Of a DNA stretch of 64,000 nucleotides, positions 12,101-24,100 are shown in pieces (within the stretch, counting starts at the first letter, position 1; each line of letters begins with the position of its first letter). The stretch comes from Lineus longissimus. Taxonomy: Eukaryota; Nemertea; Pilidiophora; Heteronemertea; Lineidae. Position numbers and translations under genes: made by a program. The stretch is taken from assembly GCF_910592395.1 (NCBI RefSeq), contig NC_088322.1, forward strand, positions 6,135,431-6,199,430, given 5' to 3'. Below the pieces are notes generated by a model that worked only from the letters and a program-made list of their open reading frames with translations, was not told where the DNA came from and searched no databases.

Positions 12101-15100
12101 TCTTGGAGCAAACTATAGGAATTATGCAGAATAGAGAATGTCAAATTAGCACAGGCTCGGCCCACTTTTGCTCTCCACTCGGTACTAAATCATCTCAGTG
12201 ATTTCATCCTGAAGTGTATTTTACAATTCATTGGGTTTTATGCGAGTGTTCCACCATGCATTCCTGAAATCCTATCAACACGTTTCCATTTACCTTCCCA
12301 ACAAAAAATTGGCACCAGTGGAGCAGCTTCATTTTAGTTCCTGATGTGTTCTCGACATATTTTCATCCAGACTCATTCCAGGATATTGTTTTTTTTCACA
12401 CAAGGAGTCGTAGTTAGCCCACACTATTTAGAGAAAGTAAATAAGCTACATGCAGCTTGTAGGCCTTTATATCAGGCTTTGGCCCCGATGCATTTTGTGT
12501 GTACATGTTGTTCTGATAAGTAATGGCTAAATTTAACTCTTGTGGGATGGAACAACCTGCTTTTCAAGGTCCGGACTCCCACTCCCAGTTTAACTTGGAG
12601 CAGGAGTGCGAGTCAGGACAGCACGCAACCTCTCTAGTATAAGGCTCCTTACCTGAACCTGCCTGACCCCCCCCCCCCCCCCAATTACCCCCTCCCACTG
12701 AATACTCACCCCAGGTCTCGGTAAACTCATGTAGACGTTCTTTTCATTCTTGCCCTGGTTGATGTCGTTTATATCCTTCACAAGGATGGAGAGCTCGTTA
12801 ATCTGGCTTTCCCAATTATCGCAGAATACATCAAAGTTTTCCTTGGCGATTTTACTCCCTCCGTTTTGGGCAAACGCCTTCGCTGCATATATTGTCTGTA
12901 ACGGAAATTGATGACGGAGGTCAAAATACAGTGGAACCTCCCATAGCGGACACCTCTCTATTAAGGACAACCTCTCTATTAAGGACACTAGTTTTGGTCC
13001 CAAATTGGTCATTTCCATTCAATTTGACCTCTCTAATCAGTACACCTCTCTATTAAGGACAGCACTTGTCAGTCCCATGGGTGTCCTTAATAGAGAGGTT
13101 CTACTGTATTTCAGCACATCAAGATACACAAATTTGCTCCAATTTTTTGTAGTGAAATTAGTTCTGTAGAACATAAAAGCAGAAACAGTAACAAGACATG
13201 CGTGAGAATGGGCAACACCGTCAAGAATTGATCAAGTCTATAAAGTCTTTATTGATTCTTATTGTGCATACCTAAAATTTTGTAAACCCCATTCATGAAG
13301 TTGTTTTCATAGTGTTTTTGAAAAACATGACACGTCTTCAACACACCAGGGTTAATAATCCCAGTGTGCTCCAAGCTACAAGAACGGCTCAGCTCATCTA
13401 GCTGGTTGTGACAGGCTCAAGTGCTCCAAGCACTCTAGTTCAAGACCCAACAATTCAACTTTGAGAACGTTTTATAAATTTTTTTGCTGATAAGTGATAT
13501 ATCCAGCAACTGACCTGTGCTGAAGACCATCTCTTTATCACTGTTTCGTTTTTTCTTCTTTTTTCATTTTTTAGCAACAACACTTTATTTTACTGACAAG
13601 CATTTTGCTTGGCAGAGGCTGAGTGGACCAGCTTGACTGACACTTTTGGCCTATTTGAGAACATATCACCTTTAATTTTCTTCGTGGATAGAATACTTTT
13701 ACTTTCCACCTACTTGGGAAGATTTCCTTCTTTTACTTTTCACTTACTTGAGGACATAACACTTTCACTTTTCACTTACTGGGGACATAAAACCTTCACT
13801 TTTCACTTAATACCTAGGGACATTACAGTTTTACTTTTCATTGACTACGGGACATTATACCTGTACATATAACATATTTTCTTTTCACCTACTTGAGGAC
13901 ATATAACACATTTACATTTAACTTACTTGAGGACATATAACTCATTTACATTTAACTTACTTGAGGACATATAACACATTTACTTTTCACTTACTTGAGG
14001 ACATATAACACATTTACTTTTCACCTACTTGAGGACATATAACACATTTACTTTTCACCTACTTGAGGACATATAACACATTTACTTTTCACTTACTTGA
14101 GGGCATATAACACATTTACTTTTCACTTACTTGAGGACATATAACACATTTACTTTTCACTTACTTGAGGACACATAACACATTTACTTTTCACTTACTT
14201 GAGGACATATAACACATTTACTTTTCACCTACTTGAGGACATATAACACATTTACTTTTCACTTACTTGAGGACATATAACACATTTACTTTTCACCTAC
14301 TTGAGGACATATAACACATTTACATTTAACTTACTTGAGGACATATAACACATTTACATTTAACTTACTTGAGGACATAACGCTTTTAAGCTATTTTCTA
14401 CATGTTCAGCAGTTATCACAAGGGGGCCAGTCGTTGCTATATGTCGGAGAAGCTTGGCAACCTGAAAAGTGGATCAACACTTTTGATGATCATTTGATGA
14501 CAGGTGACATTATTTTCATGACACTACTCAAACTAGTGTGGTAGAGCAGCTTTTATGGAGAATTTATAACAGCCTGGGAAGACAATGCACAACCAACAAA
14601 TGAATAAATTTAACAAGTAACAGCAGAATTTGCAAGTTAGTGCAATTCTTTGGTTTACGGGTCCGCCAACATTGAAAAATGCCAAACCGAAACATACGCC
14701 GCCGACGGACGCCACGTCATCGCATAGGCTCACAAGGTGCGCCCAAAACGTGCCCCCATGTTGACAGATGGAAGGACAGACGCCACTTTGAATAGTTATT
14801 TTACCAGCTCTGCTGACTTTTGTCAGCCGAGCTAAAAAAAGTAGTTAATACCACGCCTACTGGAAAGATTACAAACTATCCGATGCTATTGTTATTTTGG
14901 ATGAGTGTTTTTGCATGCTGGTAAAGTTAGTCACCCACTTGGTTTCTTGGCCTTGTGACTCTGTCTTCAGCCAGCAGACTATTCAAAGCTTTAAAAAAAT
15001 CATCCAAACCCAGTCTACAGACCTCTTGCAGTTGTTCAGAATGCTCCTCAAATTTAACGGTAATCTCGTTCACACGGTCCACTTCACCGTTCAATCCCGC

Positions 15101-18100
15101 CGTTTTTAAGGCCATCAGTATATCATGATCCTCGTTGGTTTTGAACACGTCAGATGCCTGATCCATTGCCGTCTCTTGAAGCTGGAACACAAAAACAGGC
15201 CGACATGAACACTTGGAAACGATCCTCAGCATAAACTTTCAGGTCAAAGCCAGTATCATTGCATGGTAGGGAACCGTATCTCCCAACACATTTTTAGTTG
15301 TGCCCTGGGGGTAATGGGTATATTCAGCAAAAGATCAAAATGAACATCAGGATCATTCCTGAGTGCTCAGCTTTTGCCTTAACCGGGAATGAATATTTGA
15401 CCAATCAGCTTTAAGGTGACTTCAGAGCATTCTGCAGAGACATACAACAAGTAAAACCATACATTCAAGGGATTACCATTCACCTACTATTTGCAACATC
15501 TCTTTTTCTGATTAGGTAAGGAAAGATTCTGAGAAACTAAATTTGACACATTCAAAGAACTTTTAATTTGGCCGCCAGTTTTAGGACGATTTTGATACAC
15601 TCAATGGTAAGATTTTTTGACGTTACTTGGCCACCTGTCTTGACCTCATCTATGCCTGGGGCATCGGCGGTCCGGCTATATACTGTATATGGCGTAATGC
15701 TAGATACATATGCATGACTACATCCATACTGTAGAATGCTAGACTAGCTGTTTAACTAACTGTGTCATACTGAAATGACTCACCAACAATTGGACAATCA
15801 GACAACCTTGAGAATGACGGTTCCTTACCTGCTTCTTCAACATTTTGGAAGCGTCTACTGTTTTTAAGATGGCAGTTTCTAAATCTTGACTAGGTATGTT
15901 TATATCCTTCTGATCCTGAAAACAACAAAGCAATCAAGACTAATGTATTTTGGCAGAGAAGATGTACGGTTTAAAGTTAATAGGAACCCAGTGACTGCCT
16001 TTTGAGGCGCGCGATCGCGCCCGCGCACCATCGCGCGCCTCAATTTTTTTTAGGTGAATGAAACATCGCGCGCCTGCCCTTTAAAATGCATTAAAAAATT
16101 GCGCGCCTAAAAAATGATTGCGACGCAGTGGAAAGTGATGCTAATTACACAGGGGTCAGTAAGTCAGACATTTCAATTATCGAACTATTTTTGTGCTAAA
16201 GACTAGGCCATGATAGACAGAAATTATAGAAACCGGACGCGACTGCCGCAGGTGCACGAGCCGAGATGCAATATTCCCGCCGAAATTATATACTCAAGAG
16301 AAGACATACTATACCGGTACTCCGACGTAAATCTCGCAGTTCTGGAAATATCTTTGCGGTAGTCTCGCGCGTACCGGATATAACCCATCAAGCTTTTCTC
16401 CTTCAGAGAAATACTGCGTTGCGCTCAAGTGCCTTATAAGGCTGTGAACAAAATTAACGTTCGACCAATGAGAAAGCCACATTACCCTGCATACGAGGTT
16501 GGACGCGTGATCACTTAGTGACAAGTAAAAATAGAATCAGACCACATGTTTCTATATGTCAGAATGCTGCCGTTTGCGCTGTAGTACACGTGTGTTGTCC
16601 AAATTTTCGATTTCAAGCAAGTTTAAGGCCAACCTCGTGTCCACCAGACTAACGTTGTCGATGGATACCAGAAGAAAAGTTGGTTGGTGGTAAAAAAAAC
16701 AGTGCACCTAGGATTTTATGGTGCACTGAAAACCATGCACCTGGCTTTTTCAAAAGGCAGTCACTGGGAACCCATGGTGGTAGTTTGTTGATATAACCTG
16801 TGTGATGCTGACATTTCGCAGTGCCAGTAACATGTGTGTACGATTCATGTTTTTTTTATTTATAGGCCTGTGCTCTGTTCGGACACATCCTTATATAAGC
16901 ATAGATCTAGTTCCACCAGAATTTTTATACTCGTCCCATTCATGTACACAGCTGTGGAGTTGTAGGGTTGAAGAGCGATTTCTCCACTTGCTTCTAAGTT
17001 TTCCATCATTTTCTTTCCAAGCAATACGGAAGGACTATAGATGAGTGCAATTTTTTGCTAAACTTTTTCAGTGTGCAATCTATCCCCAGACAGACTTCCC
17101 CCATTGTCTGTGGGGTGATTTTTCTGGACTAATATGCATGGCATGGCTCTAGGAAAATTCGTCCCCGGAAAATTTTCCTTGGGGACGAATTTTCCTGTAA
17201 CCGCATGGCATTGACTTCCATTGTTTTTCATGGAACTGTGAACATTGTTCATATGTGATATTGTTATCATCATTGTTGTTATCATCATCAACAAGCCCTG
17301 TGGCGGCCGCGAGGATCAGCAGCTGAAGTTGCACATGTATAATGTGTTGCCATTCGTTTGTGTTTTGATGCATCATGTTCCTGGGCCAGGTTGTTCAAAA
17401 CAAGTGTTGTCACTAATGCTGGCGTTCACTTAAAGCGAACTGGAACGGCCAAGCCAGTTCGTATGATCTCGTTTTCATTTCCCGCGTATCGGGTGATCAG
17501 AGCGAGGCATGAATGAAACATGGCGCCTAGCTGTCAATCATTCAGTGACGTCACTACTATGGAATTTACTACGAAAATTCATGAATGAAAGATCGCATGA
17601 CTCACGTGATTCTCACATGATTCTCAATAATAACAAATTGAACTGCGCACGCTCGGGCACTGGGGGCGGAGCTACAAATCTGAACTCGACTTTCTCGGGC
17701 GGTGAAAGTCGAAAAGTTGAATAAATCGCTCGGCGGTTCCAGTTCGCTTTAACATGGTGTTAAGTCTAAAGGCTTAGCTGAAGGAGATAAGCCAAGTTAA
17801 GTAAACGCCAGTAAGCGTTAGTGACAAAATTTGTTTTCAACAACCAGGCCCTGTTCTGTTCAAGGCCTTGAACTGCAACTTTTTCATCGCATTATTTTAT
17901 TTCTGGTTCCGCGGATACCCTAAACTAAGTGCCAAGCGTCAAGAGCCACGATCACCTTTTTTTTACAGGACAGATAGGCGTATGTACTTGTCTATCACTG
18001 CGCCATCTATGCGATCTTACTGGTCAACGTTACGGTAGGCCTACCAAATGCTATCGAACACTTACTTGTTTTCAATGTAAAATCACCGGCAGGCCCCAGG

Positions 18101-21100
18101 CGATTTTTCTGGGGAGCTGGCATATCAGACCTATATACTAAATTTTATTAGAGTACAAGAACTGAACCAGAAGTTAATATCAACCCCTGAAGTTCGGCAC
18201 ACTTTTTTTTACCCAGCAGATATCTCAATGCAAACACAAGAATTTAACGGAAGAAACTTACTAAATTTGTTCCTATCCGTAATAGAGTATTCAGTTCTTC
18301 CCGTAATTTTTCACATAGCGTCAATATTCGTTCTCGGTGGTCATGTGACGTGTAGGCAGAGTCTGTGAAGTCTTGAGTCGCTTCGATGAGCAGCTCTAAG
18401 GCACTAGTTAGTTTCCCTTGAGTGTGAGGCCCCACCATTGTCATTCTTGTTACCTCCACTAAATCCTGCAATGTGAGTACGGAGAAAAGTTATCGAGACA
18501 TTGGAGCGAGAATGCACTCTCGTCTTTCTCTCCATTTAGCGTACAACAGGGACTTAGAATAATGATTAACAGAGCTAAATCAGATCGTTGAAGTCCATGG
18601 CCAGCGGTAAGAAAGCTAAATGCCTGCTGGTAAATACTTACATCAAAATCCTTCAGGCATTTACTGACAGTGGTATGAGAGTGTGCTAGACCGATGCCCG
18701 AGTCCCCGTTCACAGCTGTCAGTGTCGGTGAGATGTCGTTGCTGATAGGTGCTGTGTCTGTTACGACATGATGTACCAGGTCCATGGCGTACCGCATCTG
18801 CGTGAATACGCTATCACGGTTGCGTTTTGCCGCCTCGCACTCTGGATGTCGAAGCTGACACTGAAGAATATGACAATCGTTGCAACTTTTCCGGCTTGGA
18901 AAGATTTCTATTCAAATTTATAGTTTAACCTTTAACTCATTTTATAGCCTTTGCCGAGTTTGTTGAATACCACAATGGTATGGTATGCACACCTCTCTGT
19001 TAAGGACAGCACTTGCCAGTCCCGAAGGTCTCCTTAATAGAGAGGTTCTACTGTACTTTGAGCAAGATTGAGAACTGATTTTTAGTACAGCAAGTGGGTG
19101 AAAACTTTCTGGTTGAGGGGATATTCTGAGGGACCCGATAGGGGCATTGGTTACGGGTGCTGTGTTAGCCAGAGCAGCCCTTGATTATAAAGGGAATTTC
19201 AAATGAAGGTGACCATGGTCTGTCTAAAAGTGTCCTAACCCAGCTTTCAATACTTGATGAATCTGAAGGGGCACTCTTGGCATGAACTATCAAGGAACTG
19301 CTCATGGTGCTGAACCTCTAGCTTGCCAGTTGACTAGGTGCCTTGCCCAAGACGTTGCTAGGAGAACACAGGCTCAGTGATATTGTAATTTGTTCCAGCC
19401 ACATGGGAAGATCTCTGGCGCAGTGGTAAGAGCACCGGGCTCATAATCAGGAGGTCGTTAGTTCAATTCTCGGAAGGGTCACCGCTGTTTCATCTTTGTG
19501 TCCTTGAGCAAGGCACTTTACCCTACTTGCTTCTCTCTACCCAGGAGTACATGGGGACCTAGCTGGCAGAGATGGCACAGTATGAATGTTAGTCCTGAGC
19601 GCTGTAAAGCTGCAGCTCAGACCTGTAATACTCCCAGTGAGTAAAGCTTGAACTAAAAATGTACAGGCCAATAGCCAGGGGTAATAATGTGAAAGGCTAC
19701 GAGTGACCGATACCAGTTGGATATAGCGCTAAGTCTCATTATTATCATTAGTATTGGGCAGTTAAAACATGTGTAGGCCTATCTGATTTCTTCTTCCGCG
19801 TTTGGAGGCCTATATCAAAAACAGACCCTGCTATGCCCTGCTTTTTTTTAACGTCTGTGGACACTCCATGCTATATATTTTGTATAGCCTATTACTGAAT
19901 TCCCCCTGATAATGGGCTGAACGAATAAAATTGATTACGGATGACCAACATTTCGACAGATACATAATACTGGTGTCAATACATGTATCTTCAATCTATT
20001 GGGAGGGGGGTTTAGGTGTAATATTTTTAAATGTCCACAGACAGAGTGTTCCAGGGATAATTCAGTCTTTGGTCGTGTCCTTGGGATACGCATCATTTTT
20101 ACAAACCTGGCATGTGCCGTATCTCAGGACCCCAACGCATCAACTCACTTGGTCGACAGTAAAATAAACAATGATACATGCTACCATCGGCCAATTTACA
20201 CTATCTGACCTCTGTCACCTTGAAAAGAGTAGGTGAAAAACCTGTATGGTGTGATGTATCCTTTTTCATACACACACTATAAAAAAGTCGTCGCTCTAGC
20301 AACAACCATTTAGCTTTAAATTTGACACAGATATGTACCCAAAACCACAAATATACTGGTCACCTACCTTACATGATGTCAATAACATCACAGTGTTTTT
20401 CTCAAGAACCGCTCGAGCCGCACCCATCTCGGCACGCTGCTTATCACTTTTTAAATCCTGAAAACAGACACAATGTCAAATCATTTCCACAGATCGATCT
20501 CATGAAAGCCTATACCATGAACATGCAATTGCAAGGACAACAATCAGACCTGACTGCCTTGGGCATGCTGGGTCTCCCTACAAGGGTCATAACTTCTCAG
20601 GGTAAGTCCAACCAGTCACTCCCTGAATGATTAACTTCATGATTCTTGTACAGCTATTTTTTCTTCTTCCGTGTTAGCTCTGCACTTGGAGGTGTTATTA
20701 TCCAGGGAGTACTCCCAAAAAAATCATTTGTAGCCTGCATGTTAAAATAAAAGTTGCCCAGCTCCCAGACTACTTGTATGCGAGGGTAACAACTCTGTAG
20801 TGCTATCAGGTGGCTGACAATACATTCTGACTCTGCCACTCTTCTGATCTTGCTCCCAAACCATATCTTACATTTTGTCTGTCTCCCGTTAAGTGGGCAA
20901 GGTCCACCATCTCATTTCCAAACTGACTAAATGCCTTCACAAAATCTGTAAACGTGGCCACTCTTTCTATAAGATTTAAACTTTTCGCAACCTAAAACGA
21001 GAGATGAGACGTGATTCAAAATCTTCTCAAGATAAAACCCCTGCACAATCTTGAGCCCAACAGCATTTCACTGCAATCATATACACCATTGGTTCTGACG

Positions 21101-24100
21101 TCTCAAATAAGAGCATTTGATGCAAAGCGTGGCATAGGCCCTCGACTATGTGTTATCTGTGTGCGTGTCTGAACGAGAGAAAATGCTGTGTAAATTCAAG
21201 ATGGCCACCGTTGTCGCCGCTTTTCGGTAAAATGGCAGCGCTGATTAATGAGAGGAAGCGTATAAATGTATGTAGTGGCCACCAATGCACCACAGAAAGT
21301 TGGAATCGAACGGCGAAACAAAATTCAAGATGGCTATCATAGCGGCCATGTTTGAAAAGTGACGAAGCCAATTTTTGAAATGAACCTTCTCTTAAATGAC
21401 TCCAGACATGATCAAGGCAAATTGCAACGTATGCCCCGCTCCATGGGCACCAGGGACTCTGGTTGTCACTGAACTAGTTCTGAAGTTGTGGGGAGGAGAA
21501 GAAAGATGGCAGCCTGGCAGCCATATCGAGTTTTGTGTCGGGTCGTAAATGGATAGGGAAGTTCCGCTTCACTTGACCATCAAATCATAGAAGCTTCAGG
21601 TCTGACACTGACTCAGTTCAGGAGTTATGGCGTGGAATGCGGAAATCAAATATGGGGGCCGGTCGGCCATAGTTGGTTTCTCGGTCTGGTTCAAAATCAA
21701 TAGGGCACTTCCCCTACCCGAGGTCATCCACACACGATACAGGTCTGTCACTCACTCGGTTCTCGAGTTATGGGACGGAATGCAAAAACGAAGATGTTGG
21801 CCTGGTGGCCATGTTGGATTTTGGGTTGGGTCTAAAATTGATAGGGAATCTCCCTTACCCTTGGACATCAGACGACATTTAAGTTTCAGGTCTGTCACTC
21901 ACTTAGTTCTCGAGTTATGGGGCAGAATGCGAAAAACAAAGATGGCGGCGTGCCGTGGCAGCCATATTGATTATTGGATCGCGACGATTTGTGAAATGAA
22001 CTTTCCCCTGGTCACTCCCAATAAACCAAAAAATCAGTGGTTCAAGCGAGGTGTTGACGGAAAGAGGAAAGTAACAGTCACTGACACATGGACCACTACA
22101 TAATGCTCCCTGATTTCTGTCGGGGGCAAAATAATGTCTTGGACAAAATCATAAGTGGTTTGTGTGACTGTTAGTGTCAGGGCAGTTAGTACCAACCTAT
22201 TCCAATAAAACCTTTCTTTGGCCACCAAATGTTATGTTTCAGGTCAACAGCATCACATGTTGGACTGCTCTTGCACTCATGAGGAAAATCCTTCATGGTC
22301 ACTCTTGAATAGCCAGGAATGCTTTTTTAACAAACCACTCAAGTAGGACATCAAAGAACATTCTGGCCCCTATGACATATACAGTGGAACCTCTCTAATA
22401 AGGACACCCACAGGACTGATAACTGCTGTCCTTAATAGAGAGGTGCCCTGATTATAGAGAGGTCAAATTGAATTGAAACAACCCATTTGGGACCAAAAAT
22501 AGTGTCCTTTATAGAGAGGTTGTCCTTAATAGAGAGGTGTACGCTAAGGGAGGTTTCCACTGTATTATCTTAATAAATGCAGTGATTCAGTGGCGCTCTT
22601 CCCATACAGTCTCACTGAGAACCTACAGCACAATTTCAGCTTTGCATTAACTTGTTGCCAACAGACTTCCTCAGCACCAATTTAAAACTTCAGTACCAAA
22701 GGAGCACAAATCAAGCTTTTGGGCCGACTGACCTTTGTGACGAAAACTCCATGTTCCTACCTTTTCCTTGGCGATGAGTAACTGTTTTACAACAACCCGA
22801 TCCGCCAACAATAGCACCTTCGTAACCGCCGACAATAATATCCGTGCCGCCCGCACCATAGCTGTCTTCTCTGCTCCCTTCACCTGCCCCGTCGCATCAA
22901 GCTTCACGTCGGTGAGGACCTGGATATTTTGTCCCGCAATCCGTGCCTCCCGACAAGCCTCGCACATGTCCATCCGGATTTCTTCATTTTCTTCAGCAAT
23001 CGCCTCTCCAACGGAGACGAATCGTTCAATGGCAAGATTTACGGCCTGTCCGACGCGTATCAACGCCTTGAGAGTTTTCTCCGATTTAATTGCATTATCC
23101 CGGTGGTTCACGAGTGTCGTAATCTGGAAGTACAAAAGTTTCAAAATTGTCAACATCACAACAATTATGAACTTGAAAAATATTTTCTTAATCTTATGGC
23201 ATCTTTGGTAAAGTTAGTTAGAGCCAATGGCAATGGGTTAAGGAAATGGGCTTTCAGAATCAAATGCGATTTTATGGAAAAGGGTACATCTGACTCTGAA
23301 TAAAGAAAAAGCAAATATTTGCATCTAATAGGACTGACTGACTGGTCCGATCTGACCTCATTAATCACTTGTTTGTAAACACCTAGCCAGCTTTCATCAT
23401 AACGATAAAAAAGTTGATTTCTACACAGTCAATGTTAATTATCACCTTGACGTTTCAAATGGTTACACCATTCTTCTTCAGAAGTTACACGTCTGACCGC
23501 TAGATGTTGTAGCGGCCATTCTCTGATCCCACACGTGACTTTAAGGTCTGTAGCCCCTTCGTCTTGATTCATGTTGGTGGTTTTACGAATCCCAATCGCC
23601 TCCTTCACCCATCTCGTAAATCGTGTTGGCTCTCTCTCCACCACTTTGCTTTGTTCCCAATCAATGATATGATTGTCCTTGGCTACATGATCTGTGATGG
23701 CCGATTTGTTAAGCTCACTCAACGAAGATTTTCTATTGGCCTGAGCATATCTACGATCTTTTACAGTCTCTACGTCTTTCTGGTGTTCTTTCATCCTCAC
23801 CGAGAACTTTCTGCCAGACTCCCTGGTTGTCGCAACTGGCACAAGGATTCTACAGTGTCAAGCATATCTCCTTTGTCCGTTGGCTTCACCAATAATTGCC
23901 CTAAGGACTCTGGAAGTGTGTGGCCTACATGCTGTAGCCACCCCTGCTATCCTCATGCACTGTTCTACTGTCTCGGAGTCACCTTGTACGAAAGGCAAGA
24001 CAGTTAGTGGTTTAGTCCTGCTATCAGAATTTCGAGCGTCCTCCTTAGGGTTGATCTTATTGTCCTTACGTTATGTCATTTGTTGTACGACACGATTGAA

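Noticed and set aside
13737-14380. CRISPR array
   Set aside because: The 34-bp units are contiguous without unique spacers, and the DNA is animal.
14927-15023. Extension of CTNNAL1 exon 8 to the next in-frame stop
   Set aside because: The extra residues (CRLGLDDFFKAL...) interrupt an otherwise gapless alignment of exon 8 to exon 9.
19409-19485. Functional tRNA-Met gene
   Set aside because: A and B boxes are present but the acceptor stem does not pair and a SINE body follows directly.
21627-22103. Plus-strand 158-codon frame
   Set aside because: Runs through a diverged ~145-bp tandem repeat; no family similarity and no splice signals.
22768-23303. Plus-strand frames of 147 and 124 codons
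   Set aside because: Antisense shadows of CTNNAL1 exon 2, whose minus-strand protein is strongly conserved.
23564-24007. Plus-strand 147-codon frame
   Set aside because: Antisense to the Penelope-like coding remnant.
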